DNA from: DATMQA01 sp035566895
GTDB lineage: Bacteria; Verrucomicrobiota; Verrucomicrobiia; Limisphaerales; UBA8199
Direction: 5' to 3'
Length of the DNA: 31,431 nucleotides
Assembly (NCBI GenBank): GCA_035566895.1
Contig: DATMQA010000153.1
Location: forward strand, 1 to 31,431
Within the stretch, counting starts at the first letter, position 1, and each line of letters opens with the position of its first letter. Below the pieces are notes generated by a model. It searched no databases. It saw nothing but the letters and a program-made list of their open reading frames with translations, and was not told the DNA's origin. Below are positions 7,020 to 15,733 of this stretch, piece by piece. The position numbers and the translations under genes were made by a program.

Positions 7020-10000
7020 ATGCCGCTGGGCAAACGCCAACGGAGGATACTCCAGGGCCTGGGATTGGCCCTGGGGTGCGTGCTCCTATTATGGTTTTCC
7101 CTGCCGCTCTGGTTTCCCTGGTTGTTGCGGCCGCTGGCGCGAAAGGCCGGCGTGCACTACACGCAGTACGCACGCAAAGGTTACGCCCGTTTCGATTTGT
7201 CAGGTCTCAGCTTTTCCAATGCGACTGTCCGGTTCCGCGCCGAGCGAATCGAGGCGCTGGCGCCTAATGTGTGGCTGTGGCGCTGTCTGACAACGCCGCA
7301 GCAGCAGCCTTTTCTCTCGGCGCAAAACTGGCAGTTCGAGTCGATACCCGCGGGCAGTCCTTCGGGGAGTTCTTCCGTTTATTCAAACGTGCAAAGAGTG
7401 GCGGCGACTCTCAAAACCTTGAACCGCTGGCTGCCGACAGCAGTGCTTTCCAACGGAGTTGTGCGAGTGAAAATGGCTGCCCTTCCTGTCGTCAGCCTGA
7501 CCTGGACCCAAGGCGAGCTGACCGCAGTCGTCCGGCTGCCGCACCAAGCAGGACCCGCTATTTTGCACGGAACGAGCGAGCACCCACCGGTATATCAAGT
7601 GGACCTCACGTCGGCGGCCCTTCACCTACGTACCCGCCTGGACTTGTCCACCAGCGCGTCCGGACTAGAGGTGCGCGGCACGAGCGACTGGTGGAGCAAC
7701 AGGGTCGAGCTCCGCGCCCAATTCGGGCCAAGCGACACATTGCCGGCGACCGCCCGGCTCGACGCCTCCGGCGTTCATCTACCAGGGGAGCTTCTGAGGC
7801 TGCCACAGTATCGTGACATCAACGGCTCGGTCACCGCAGAATGGGAGCACGGCAACTTTACGCTCGATCTAGCCGCCAGCTCGCGCCCTCCGGATACCCA
7901 AAGCAATCTGCCGCCGCTGCAACTCGGCCTTCACGCCGACGGTGACACCCACACTGCCATCGTTCATACCGCGACGCTCTCGGCGCCCGGGCTGAGCTTC
8001 GAGCTTTCGCAGGAGCTTAAGTTGTATTTTAGCGGCCCGCTCCTGCGCGAACCGGCCAGCTTGAAAGTGACCGCCGAGCTTGCCCGGCTGCCGCAGCTTT
8101 CGCTCGAAGGGCGCCTCAATGGCGAAGCCCGGTTCGGTCCCGGGGCGGGCGCACTCCCGTCAGCGCACTTCCAACTTGCCGGCTCGGACATCGGCTGGCA
8201 CGCCTTCAAGGCCGCCGCGTTCAGCGTGGAAGGCAGCCTGGATTGGCCGCGGCTCGTGGTCACGAAAGCGGAAGCGACTTTTGGCCATAACTCAACGGCC
8301 ACGATAAGCGGCAACCTTGAATTGGAAACGAAGACAGTCACGGAAGGCCGCCTGCTTTTCGATGGCGCGCTTGCCAGCCCCTGGCTGCCGGCCGGCTATT
8401 TGTGCCAACACCTCTTGCTCTCGATGGATTTCCACGGCCCGCTCCAGGCGCCGATTCACAGCGGCCACCTCGAGGCAACGGACTTCACCAGCCCCAGTCT
8501 CCAACCGCTGCAACTTCACGCGGATTGGAAAGGTCAGCGGGAAAATCTCGAGGACATATCCATCCTGGCCGGCGCCGGCGAATCCTCGGTCCTGGCGCGC
8601 GGGTCGTTTACCAATGGACCCACCCAGGTCGAACTTAGGCTGGCCCAGCTTTCTCTGTCCACGAACCGCCAGCCCGTTCTGGAATTGGCGCGCCCGGCCC
8701 GGATTTCTCTGAGCCAGCGCAAACCTCCGGACGCATTTTCCTTCGCCACAACTCCATTCGACTGGGTCGGCACGGCCGGCGAACTCCACGCACACGGCTC
8801 GGTCGAGTGGCCGAGCCACGGCGAGCTCCAACTCTCCATCGAAAAACTCTCCTCCACGCTCTTTGCGTCTTTCTCTAGAACCAAACTGCCCGTGCTCGAG
8901 GTTCACCACCTCGACGCTTCAGCCGCCTGGACCAACGGCCCCGTTACAATCGGTATAGACCTCTCAGCCACGGGTAACTTCGAGGCCCCCGGAACCGCGA
9001 CGCCGGCCGCAAACCCCGCAAGTCCGGCTATTCCCATCCAGGCCGAATTGCTTTTGCGCGGGAACGCCAATGGGTTGAACGTATCCAATCTGGTCGTCAA
9101 CAGCCGGACATCAACCGTGGCGGTGGCTCACGGCTTTCTGCCTTTGGCTCTGATTCCCAGCGCCTCGAGCAACCTCGTCCAACTTAATTTTCAACAACCC
9201 TTGCAATTCAGCGCTGCCGCACGCCCCCAGGCCTTCTTCTGGGACCAACTCACCAAATTGACCGGGGTCCAGGTGAGCGAACCCAAACTTGATATGAACG
9301 TCTCGGGTACCTGGGCATCCCCGCGCGGCGAAGTGAACCTGAGCGTGCGCCAAATTCAATTCAAAAGAGCCACGGCCACCCTGCCCACCTTGGAAGAGCT
9401 GCACGTCACGCTCCAACTGGACCGCGAGCGTGCCAGCCTGACCGACGGCCATTGGCTGATTCAAGGCCAGCCCGTCAGTCTCACGGGCGAACTTCCGCTC
9501 GGTCAAAGCTTTTGGACCGCCTTGCGCGAGAAGAAAATCCCTGACTTCGACAAAGCCAGCGCCCAGTTGCGCATCGAGGACGCCAAACTGGCCGGGTTCG
9601 CGCCGCTCCTGCCTGAGATCCTCGCTCCCCAGGGCGAAATGACCCTCGCTGTATCGCTCCTTCCCGGCGGCAAATTGGACGGGGACTTAGAAGTGCGCGA
9701 CGCTCGGACCCGGCCAATCGCTACCGCCGGTCCCATCCGCGATATCCAGGTTAAAATGCGGTTCGTCGAACGCACCCTAAAGCTGGAGCGCGCGACAGCC
9801 AATGTCGGCGGGGCGGACCTATCGATGAGCGGCCAGGCCGAGCTGCGCGGCACCGAATGGCTGCGGGGCGCCCTCCCGCCTTTTGAATTCACCGTTCGCG
9901 GCGCCGATGTTCCGCTCGCCCGCCAACCCGATTTTGTGCTCAGAAGCGACCTCCTTCTGGGCGTCACGAAAACCAATGGCGCGTCTCCGCTCATTTCAGG

Positions 10001-10757
10001 CGCCGCCAACCTGCGGAACAGTTTTTATTTGAGCGACCTTCGCGCGCTAGTGCCCGGCAAAGTCGCCAGCCCAAACCGCCGTCCACCTTACTTCAGCACT
10101 GATGACCCGGCGCTCGCGGACTGGCGCCTGGACGTTGATGTGCAGGGGTCCAGGTTCTTGAAAGTGCGCAGCACCTTGTTTAATGGTGAAGTTTCCGCTA
10201 ATCTCAAACTTCTGGGCACCCTGCAGGACCCCGTTGCTCTCGGCGATCTCAGAATTGATTCCGGGGTCGTGCGTTTTCCATTTGCCAGCCTCCAGGTCCA
10301 GCAAGGTTTTGTGTCTCTCACAAGCGAGGACCCTTACCGGCCTCAGCTTGCCGTCACCGCTCTCTCGAAGCAATTCGGCTATGACATCCGGATGTCGATC
10401 ACCGGCCCGGTCGATGCTCCCGTCATTCAATTCACCTCGACCCCGCCGCTCAGCTCCGAGCGGATACTGCTGATGGTCACTGCCGGCCAGTTGCCACAAG
10501 GCGCCTTCACGCTCACCCCGGAACAAAAGGCCCAAACCGTCGCCCTATTCCTCGGCCGCGACTTGTTGGCCAAGCTCGGCGTCGGTGACCAGGCGCAGCA
10601 ACGCCTGACCATCCATTCCGGTGAGGAAATCTCCGAACAAGGCCGGCCCACCTACCATGTCGAATACAAGCTGACCGAACGTTGGTCTCTCGAAGCGGAA
10701 TATGACCGATTCGGTGACTTCAACGCCGGCTTCAAATGGCGCATTTATTCCAAGTGA
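7020..10757 (+). CDS. tamB: TamB-like translocation and assembly module / AsmA-type lipid-bridge protein
   Basis: A 1245-residue inner-membrane-anchored periplasmic protein, close to the length of E. coli TamB (about 1260). An N-terminal membrane segment spans about residues 11-35 (LGLALGCVLLLWFSLPLWF). The long middle is low-complexity beta-strand sequence of the kind that folds as a hydrophobic groove in TamB/AsmA/YhdP proteins. The C-terminal ~350 residues form the TamB domain (DUF490), with LRIDSGVVRFPFASLQVQQG, LSSERILLMVTAGQLP and the ending WSLEAEYDRFGDFNAGFKWRIYSK, given here in pieces (WSLEAEYDRFGDFN, AGFKWRIYSK). Known homologues bridge the two membranes and help move phospholipid or insert outer-membrane proteins. 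The stop overlaps the GTG of the next gene, an Omp85 barrel, matching the TamA-TamB partnership in reversed order. The family is clear; the exact cargo is not. Confidence 0.88.
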   Translation: MPLGKRQRRILQGLGLALGCVLLLWFSLPLWFPWLLRPLARKAGVHYTQYARKGYARFDLSGLSFSNATVRFRAERIEALAPNVWLWRCLTTPQQQPFLSAQNWQFESIPAGSPSGSSSVYSNVQRVAATLKTLNRWLPTAVLSNGVVRVKMAALPVVSLTWTQGELTAVVRLPHQAGPAILHGTSEHPPVYQVDLTSAALHLRTRLDLSTSASGLEVRGTSDWWSNRVELRAQFGPSDTLPATARLDASGVHLPGELLRLPQYRDINGSVTAEWEHGNFTLDLAASSRPPDTQSNLPPLQLGLHADGDTHTAIVHTATLSAPGLSFELSQELKLYFSGPLLREPASLKVTAELARLPQLSLEGRLNGEARFGPGAGALPSAHFQLAGSDIGWHAFKAAAFSVEGSLDWPRLVVTKAEATFGHNSTATISGNLELETKTVTEGRLLFDGALASPWLPAGYLCQHLLLSMDFHGPLQAPIHSGHLEATDFTSPSLQPLQLHADWKGQRENLEDISILAGAGESSVLARGSFTNGPTQVELRLAQLSLSTNRQPVLELARPARISLSQRKPPDAFSFATTPFDWVGTAGELHAHGSVEWPSHGELQLSIEKLSSTLFASFSRTKLPVLEVHHLDASAAWTNGPVTIGIDLSATGNFEAPGTATPAANPASPAIPIQAELLLRGNANGLNVSNLVVNSRTSTVAVAHGFLPLALIPSASSNLVQLNFQQPLQFSAAARPQAFFWDQLTKLTGVQVSEPKLDMNVSGTWASPRGEVNLSVRQIQFKRATATLPTLEELHVTLQLDRERASLTDGHWLIQGQPVSLTGELPLGQSFWTALREKKIPDFDKASAQLRIEDAKLAGFAPLLPEILAPQGEMTLAVSLLPGGKLDGDLEVRDARTRPIATAGPIRDIQVKMRFVERTLKLERATANVGGADLSMSGQAELRGTEWLRGALPPFEFTVRGADVPLARQPDFVLRSDLLLGVTKTNGASPLISGAANLRNSFYLSDLRALVPGKVASPNRRPPYFSTDDPALADWRLDVDVQGSRFLKVRSTLFNGEVSANLKLLGTLQDPVALGDLRIDSGVVRFPFASLQVQQGFVSLTSEDPYRPQLAVTALSKQFGYDIRMSITGPVDAPVIQFTSTPPLSSERILLMVTAGQLPQGAFTLTPEQKAQTVALFLGRDLLAKLGVGDQAQQRLTIHSGEEISEQGRPTYHVEYKLTERWSLEAEYDRFGDFNAGFKWRIYSK

Positions 10758-12925
10758 ATTCGGAGTTTGGTGTTTTGCGCGAACTCGTACTTTTGTGCTC
10801 GATTCTCGTTTTTGCTTCCGCCTCCGCCTCGACGCCGCCTCCCCCAAAACACAAACCCGCCCAACTCCAAATCACCGGCTACGGAGCGTTTGGCAACCGC
10901 GAACTCAAACGCATGCTCCGCACGCTCGAACTGGGCGGCAAAACCCCCGAGTTCTTTGATCCGTCTTTTGTCGAGGATGCCGCCCTGATCCTGGCTTCGC
11001 GGATCAAACGCGATGGCTATCTCCAGCCCGCGATCTCCATTCATCTCCGCCTGGCTGAGGGTGGTCAAATGGATGTCCAGGCCGACAAGCTTTTTGAAAA
11101 CCCCTTGCCCCGCCCGCTGCGTATAACCAGGGCCCAGTTCAAAATTCACACGGGCGTCCTCTATTACTTTCAATCACTCAGTTTCGAGGGCCTCCAAACC
11201 CTCCCCGAAAAACAGGCCCGCTCCTTTTTCCTCGAGACCGACATTCTGTTCCATATCAAGCAAGCTCGTATCTACACGCCCGAAAAACTCGAACGCGGCC
11301 TGTCGAGCTTGACTGAAATCCTCGACCAACAGGGCTACAACGAAGCCAAAGCGGAGGTAGCCGCCCTGCACCGTGATGACCGCACTGGCGCGGTTAGAGT
11401 TCGCATCCGTGTCCGGCGGGGCGCCCAGTTCATAGCCCGGTCCGTCAGAGAGGAATACTTTTATGGCGGCACCGCCGACCCCACAGAGACCAGAACGGTC
11501 CAGCCCAACCACCCTTACTCCCGGCTCTGGCTTCAGGATTTTTCTCTGGGTTTGAAAACCAACCAATACCACCGCGGCTATCCCGATGTGACCGTTACCG
11601 TCCAAACTCTCGCACGCGAGCCGGGACCGCCAGCGTCCTTGCCGGCGAACCATTCCTCCCCGGGGATACCTTCCCGGGTTTACATGGATCTCCTGGCTTC
11701 CATTCACAGCGGCTCCCAGGTCCGCATCGGAAAGATCGAGTTCAAAGGCCAGGAACACACGAAAGCATCGTTGATGGCGCGGCGGGTTCGCATCCAACGG
11801 GGCGACCTGCTCGACCCCGTTCGCGTCGAGCAAGGCCGCTATCGTCTGGCGCAGCTTGGAGTATTCGACACCGTGGAGCTCGCTTACCGGCGCGAAGGCG
11901 ACCACATGCGCGACGTGCTTTACCAGGTGAAAGAAGGCAAACGGCTCACCCTGAGCCTGCTCTTCGGCTATGGCAGTTATGAACTTCTGCGGGGCGGGTT
12001 CGAAGCCGAAGAAAACAATATTTGGGGCCTCGCTCACCACGCCCGGCTCAAAGCCATTCAATCCTTCAAGTCATCCAGCGGCGAATTCACCTACACCATC
12101 CCGGAGCTGATCGGCAAAGACATTGACCTCTTTTTCGATGCCTCGGGCCTGCGCCGCGAGGAAATCTCCTTTACTCGCCTCGAGTACGGAGGTGGCGCCG
12201 GCCTGCATAAATATCTTCAACCTCAGGCGACCGACGTCACTCTTCGTTACAACTATCAAATTTTGAGCGCGCAGGACTTTGGCTCGGTCGAGGAGGTCGC
12301 TACCGAAGGACTTACCAACCCCGCCGTCGGCTCGGTTATCCTGGAATTGAAACACGACCGCCGAGACAATCCGCTCTATCCCCGCCGCGGCTATAAAATT
12401 TTTGCCACCATCGAATCGGCCACCGACTATCTAGGCGGCGACGCCAATTATGAGCGCGTGGAGATCTCCCCTTCCTGGCATCATCCCCTGGGCGGCGGCC
12501 GTTACTTGAGCCTGGGCCTGAGCCACGGGATCGATTTCAGCTTCGGCAGCCCGGCCAATAATCTCCCCTTCAACAAGCGTTTCTTTCCCGGCGGCGATAA
12601 TTCCATCCGTGGCTATCGGGAAGGAGAAGCCGCGCCTCGCAACTCCCTGGGGCAACTGGTCGGCGCCGAAACCTACACGCTCGGCGTCATCGAACTGGAG
12701 CAGGCCCTCACACCGAGATGGTCCGTGGTAGTGTTCTCGGATTCGCTCGGCTTCGCCCGGCGCATTGCCAATTACCCGTTTGATACGAGCCTCTTTTCCG
12801 TCGGCGGCGGCATTCGCTGGCGCACCCTCATCGGCCCCATCCGGCTTGAATATGGCCACAATCTCAATCCCCGCCCTGGCGACCCCTCCGGCACGCTTCA
12901 GTTCTCACTAGGCTTCCCGTTTTAA
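10754..12925 (+). CDS. BamA/TamA-family (Omp85) outer-membrane assembly protein
   Basis: An outer-membrane barrel with periplasmic POTRA domains, expected to work with the TamB-like protein encoded just upstream. I chose GTG 10754 because GTGA overlaps the tamB stop, implying coupled translation; an in-frame ATG at 10736 would add six residues. The N-terminus is a signal peptide (LRELVLLCSILVFASASA). Several POTRA-like units follow (LQITGYGAFGNRELKRML at the start; IGKIEFKGQEHTKASLMARR in mid-protein). The last ~350 residues form a 16-strand-type barrel. FFPGGDNSIRGYREG holds the Omp85 loop-6 (V/I)RG(F/Y) signature near residue 619, and the chain ends LQFSLGFPF with a terminal Phe. At 723 residues it is longer than E. 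coli TamA and nearer BamA. Pairing with TamB favours a TamA-type role. Confidence 0.9.
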   Translation: MNSEFGVLRELVLLCSILVFASASASTPPPPKHKPAQLQITGYGAFGNRELKRMLRTLELGGKTPEFFDPSFVEDAALILASRIKRDGYLQPAISIHLRLAEGGQMDVQADKLFENPLPRPLRITRAQFKIHTGVLYYFQSLSFEGLQTLPEKQARSFFLETDILFHIKQARIYTPEKLERGLSSLTEILDQQGYNEAKAEVAALHRDDRTGAVRVRIRVRRGAQFIARSVREEYFYGGTADPTETRTVQPNHPYSRLWLQDFSLGLKTNQYHRGYPDVTVTVQTLAREPGPPASLPANHSSPGIPSRVYMDLLASIHSGSQVRIGKIEFKGQEHTKASLMARRVRIQRGDLLDPVRVEQGRYRLAQLGVFDTVELAYRREGDHMRDVLYQVKEGKRLTLSLLFGYGSYELLRGGFEAEENNIWGLAHHARLKAIQSFKSSSGEFTYTIPELIGKDIDLFFDASGLRREEISFTRLEYGGGAGLHKYLQPQATDVTLRYNYQILSAQDFGSVEEVATEGLTNPAVGSVILELKHDRRDNPLYPRRGYKIFATIESATDYLGGDANYERVEISPSWHHPLGGGRYLSLGLSHGIDFSFGSPANNLPFNKRFFPGGDNSIRGYREGEAAPRNSLGQLVGAETYTLGVIELEQALTPRWSVVVFSDSLGFARRIANYPFDTSLFSVGGGIRWRTLIGPIRLEYGHNLNPRPGDPSGTLQFSLGFPF

Positions 12926-13015
12926 CCGCATGACGAAAGGTGCGTGCCTTTGGCAAAAATCGATTGCTGGACGCGGGTACTGGCAGTAAAAGAGATTACA
13001 GTGCCGCCTTTTGCA

Positions 13016-13153
13016 ATGAATCGAGCTGCCAGTTGCCTGGCTGGTATGCTGGCCCTGCTGCTGGCTCCACTGTCCGCCCGCGCCGGGCTGCCTTCCTTCC
13101 GCCAGGCGGGCAACATTCCAGTCATGTCCAATGCCAACGTGCGGCTCGAATGA
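13016..13153 (+). CDS. possible 45-residue exported peptide
   Basis: A short frame from ATG 13016 encodes a textbook signal peptide (MNRAASCLAGMLALLLAPL, then SARA and a likely cut before GLPSF) and only about 22 further residues. It lies 90 bases after the Omp85 gene on the same strand. It has no ribosome binding site, no Cys pairs and no recognised family. It could be a small secreted protein, the 5' remnant of a decayed secreted gene, or chance. The rest of the 347-base gap (12926-13272) shows nothing I can name. Confidence 0.3.
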   Translation: MNRAASCLAGMLALLLAPLSARAGLPSFRQAGNIPVMSNANVRLE

Positions 13154-13272
13154 CTGGGGCTTACCGTTTGGGTTTTTTGGAGCTTTTCCTGTCCTGATAA
13201 CTGCGGTCCCTTTTTGCCTACAGTACGGATACCATTCACAGCCCGATTCAAGGTAATCTATCCGCAGCATAT

Positions 13273-13923
13273 ATGGCTTTCTGTATTAATATGGCCGGCA
13301 CTTCGCTGAAGTGGTCCCTGCTGCGAAAAGAGTCGCGCGTCTTTGCCCTGCTCGGCAAAGCCACGCCCTTCGGCCTCACCTCTTTCAACCGCCAGGACCT
13401 GCCCAACAGTTGGGCGCTAACCGCCGAGTTTGGCTGCCTGCGCCTGGAACGCCTCGCCGGTGACGAAGAAGTCACTGGCGACCAGTTGGTGCTGCCGACC
13501 CCGTTCTCCTATGACTTCGGCGTCAGCGGGCCCAATCAGTTCCCCGAGGTCACCCGCGCCATCTTTGGCCTATTGCCCTCGGAGTTGGACCAATTGGTCA
13601 CCGTGCTGCGGCGGGGCAGTTTTCCGATGATGGGCTTTTCCCACCGCGAGGTCAAATGCGCCATTACGGGCTGCACGATCCCCGGTTATTGGCCGCACGT
13701 GGTCATCTCGAACATGCCGCTCTACGGCAACGTCGTTTCGCTTGAGACCTTTGTGCGCACGGTGGTGGCTTCCCTGCCCCAGGGCCAACTCACCGCCCGC
13801 TATCCATCGTTGCAACCCATCGTCAAGCAGATGATGCGGGTGATGATTCTGCCGCGCCGCGGAGTTCCCTACAGCCAGGACATGCTGGAACTGACGCCAG
13901 CGGCGCTGTTGGCAGCGAAGTGA
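13273..13923 (+). CDS. unrecognised 216-residue protein
   Basis: I do not recognise this protein. It begins MAFCINMAGTSLKWSLLRKE; a second in-frame ATG at 13291 would remove six residues. There is no signal peptide and no long hydrophobic segment, so it is probably cytoplasmic. Visible features are a beta-rich N-terminal half (ESRVFALLGKATPFGLTSF, FGCLRLERLAGDE), a PTPFSYDFGVSGPNQFP segment in the middle, two Cys in KCAITGCTIPGYWPHVV, and a C-terminal helical part with VKQMMRVMILPRRGVPYSQD. GC content and third-position bias resemble the neighbours, which supports a real gene. It ends seven bases before the convergent hicA stop. It may be cotranscribed with the upstream Omp85 gene, but a 347-base gap makes that doubtful. 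Confidence 0.6.
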   Translation: MAFCINMAGTSLKWSLLRKESRVFALLGKATPFGLTSFNRQDLPNSWALTAEFGCLRLERLAGDEEVTGDQLVLPTPFSYDFGVSGPNQFPEVTRAIFGLLPSELDQLVTVLRRGSFPMMGFSHREVKCAITGCTIPGYWPHVVISNMPLYGNVVSLETFVRTVVASLPQGQLTARYPSLQPIVKQMMRVMILPRRGVPYSQDMLELTPAALLAAK

Positions 13924-13930
13924 TTCCGCT

Positions 13931-14143
13931 TCAGAGCGATTCCCACTGCTCAAGCGAAATGCCGCCCTGCTCCAATATTCGCTTACTCAAAGACCAGTCG
14001 ATATCACCCTTGTGAGGATTCGGGATAGTCAGGCGCACTCCAAGCCTGGTCATAAACGGGTGCTTGCCTTTTTGGCAGGGGCCTTCCCAGCCCAACTTGC
14101 GAAGACGCCGGATCAGCTCGCTCCGCTTAATCGGCTTCGGCAT
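13931..14143 (-). CDS. hicA: HicA-type mRNA interferase toxin
   Basis: A 70-residue toxin of the HicA/YcfA family. It has a double-stranded-RNA-binding-like fold that cleaves mRNA and is neutralised by HicB. It shows the family pattern: an N-terminal helix with RSELIRRLRKLGWE (about 8-20), then the catalytic histidine region KGKHPFMTR with His28, then VRLTIPNPHKGDI and a C-terminal helix (LSKRILEQGGIS). It follows hicB on the minus strand and overlaps it by 17 bases, so the order is antitoxin first. It is full length. The convergent unrecognised gene ends seven bases from its stop. Confidence 0.88.
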   Translation of the reverse strand: MPKPIKRSELIRRLRKLGWEGPCQKGKHPFMTRLGVRLTIPNPHKGDIDWSLSKRILEQGGISLEQWESL

Positions 14144-14381
14144 GCGCCGGCTCTTTGCGATTCAGGTCGATATCATCAATCACTGGCAGGGGATGGCCAA
14201 GCTGCAGCCCCAGCAACAGCCAGTCCTCCAGGGTGCTCTGTAGTTCCTCCCGGCATTCCTCAAGAGTTGTGGCCTCGGCCCATAGACCTCGACACTCGGG
14301 AATCCGTCCGAAAAACCGGCCGTTTTCCATCAACTCATACTTTGCATGGTGCAAAGCTCGCTGGATGTACTGTGTCAGCAC
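14127..14381 (-). CDS. hicB: HicB-type antitoxin
   Basis: An 84-residue antitoxin of the short HicB class with a partial RNase H fold. The match is to the family pattern YELMENGRFFGRIPECRGLWA, given here as two pieces (YELMENGRFF, GRIPECRGLWA), then ATTLEECREELQSTLEDWLLL and LPVIDDIDLN. A C-terminal DNA-binding extension seen in longer HicB proteins is absent, so promoter control may be weak or done with HicA. The start is a GTG at 14381. Only 44 bases separate it from the upstream deoxyhypusine-synthase-like gene, so it may be read through from that gene. Confidence 0.85.
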   Translation of the reverse strand: MLTQYIQRALHHAKYELMENGRFFGRIPECRGLWAEATTLEECREELQSTLEDWLLLGLQLGHPLPVIDDIDLNRKEPAHAEAD

Positions 14382-14405
14382 GCTCTAATGTCAACTCTCC
14401 GCCTG

Positions 14406-14426
14406 CAACTTTCAACTTTCAACCTT
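14406..14426. repeat. tandem repeat, three copies of a 7-bp unit
   Basis: CAACTTT, CAACTTT, CAACCTT stand in perfect 7-base register and touch the stop codon of the deoxyhypusine-synthase-like gene. This is the third short tandem repeat in a gene-end position in the window, with a unit length different from the other two (9 and 10). Confidence 0.75.
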
Positions 14427-15634
14427 CAGTTTTCCGGCTCGCTACCGTCGATCATCTTCACCTTGTTGTGGGTGAAATATTCCTTCGTCAGCGCCTTCAT
14501 CATCCGGTCGCGCTGGTCGTAAAGGCGGCGGAGCTTGCGGGGTTTGTGCTTCGCGAGGGCGTAGTGGGTTAGAAGCGGCATCGCAATTGTCGTGTCGGTG
14601 TAGCAGACCACGGCGTCGGGAAGCTTGGTCGGATCGACCTTGCCCCAGCTCACGGCTTCGCTGGGAGTGGCGCCGGAGAGACCGCCGGTGTCGGGCCGGG
14701 CGTCGGTGACCTGGATGAAGAAGTCCTGGCCCAGTTCCTTGATGCGGAGCACTTCCTGGATTTGCGGCTCGGTCTGCAGCGTGAAATTCTTCGGACTGCC
14801 GCCACCCCAGATCACGACCCCGCTCCGGCCGCCGCCGCGTTTGGCCGCCAGCACGAACGCAGTGGTTTCGTTCACATCAATCGACGGATTGACCCGCAGC
14901 TTGTTGCCGCGCAACTCGACGCCGGCAACGTTCATCCCAATGGTGGAATCGCCCGGTGACGAGGTATAGCACGGCACGCCGGCGCGGTAGGCCGCCGCCA
15001 GCACTGAGACATCCTTGAGCTTGTTCTTGCGTTCCCATTCGGCGCAATAACGGCCCAGCAGGTAATGGAGTTCGGCGGTGCCCATTTCCTTCTGAAACTC
15101 GGGTTGAATCAGCAGCTCGCGCAGGATTTCATCGGTCGCCATCAGACCGTCCGAATACGGGATGACGACGTCGTAAATGCGGACCAGGTCGTTGTCGCGC
15201 AGATCGGTGTCATCGAATTTGAAGCTGCCGGAGTGGACCGGGTAATTGAGCGCGAAATGCATGTCGTGGTAGAGGTTCGCGCCGGTGGAGACGATCCAAT
15301 CCACAAAACCGGCTTTGATCAGCGGAATAATGCTGGAGCAGCCCAACCCGGCCGGCGTGAGGGCGCCGGAGACGCTCATCCCGATGGTCACATCGGCAGC
15401 GAGCATTTTGTTGGCAAAAAGCTGGCAGGCTTCCTTGAGCCGGGCGGAATTGTAGGCGAGAAAGACCTCATCGATGATATAGGAGAGGTTCTCCTTGCCG
15501 GTCAGATTCCTGGGATGGATGCGTTTGCCCGCCATGTATTGCTTTTTGTGCGGGCAATGCTTTTCCTTCATCCAATCCGGCATTTCCGAGATGTCTTCGC
15601 GGGAACGAACATGCTGTCTTTCAGTTCTGGCCAT
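14426..15634 (-). CDS. deoxyhypusine/homospermidine synthase-family protein
   Basis: A 402-residue member of the NAD-dependent aminobutyl-transferase family. Eukaryotic and archaeal members move the aminobutyl group of spermidine to a lysine of eIF5A. Bacteria lack that target, and studied bacterial relatives make homospermidine instead. Recognised segments are SGALTPAG (about 92-99), STGANLYHD, the GGGSPKNF glycine-rich loop and SEAVSWGKV. Lys332 in SWGK corresponds to the catalytic Lys329 of the human enzyme, so catalysis looks intact. A Gly-Asp-Ser triplet (SPGDSTIGM) matches the spermidine/NAD region. The start is ATG 15634; upstream DNA has TTGAATTGAATTGAG repeats but no clear promoter. 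The physiological product cannot be decided from sequence. Confidence 0.88.
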   Translation of the reverse strand: MARTERQHVRSREDISEMPDWMKEKHCPHKKQYMAGKRIHPRNLTGKENLSYIIDEVFLAYNSARLKEACQLFANKMLAADVTIGMSVSGALTPAGLGCSSIIPLIKAGFVDWIVSTGANLYHDMHFALNYPVHSGSFKFDDTDLRDNDLVRIYDVVIPYSDGLMATDEILRELLIQPEFQKEMGTAELHYLLGRYCAEWERKNKLKDVSVLAAAYRAGVPCYTSSPGDSTIGMNVAGVELRGNKLRVNPSIDVNETTAFVLAAKRGGGRSGVVIWGGGSPKNFTLQTEPQIQEVLRIKELGQDFFIQVTDARPDTGGLSGATPSEAVSWGKVDPTKLPDAVVCYTDTTIAMPLLTHYALAKHKPRKLRRLYDQRDRMMKALTKEYFTHNKVKMIDGSEPEN

Positions 15635-15733
15635 AATTCAAATGCTCAATTCAATTCAAATCCAATTTTTGCGCAGCCACAATACGCAGCTTGCCGCGAT
15701 TGCCAATCATAAACTGTTGGTGAACGGGGGTAT

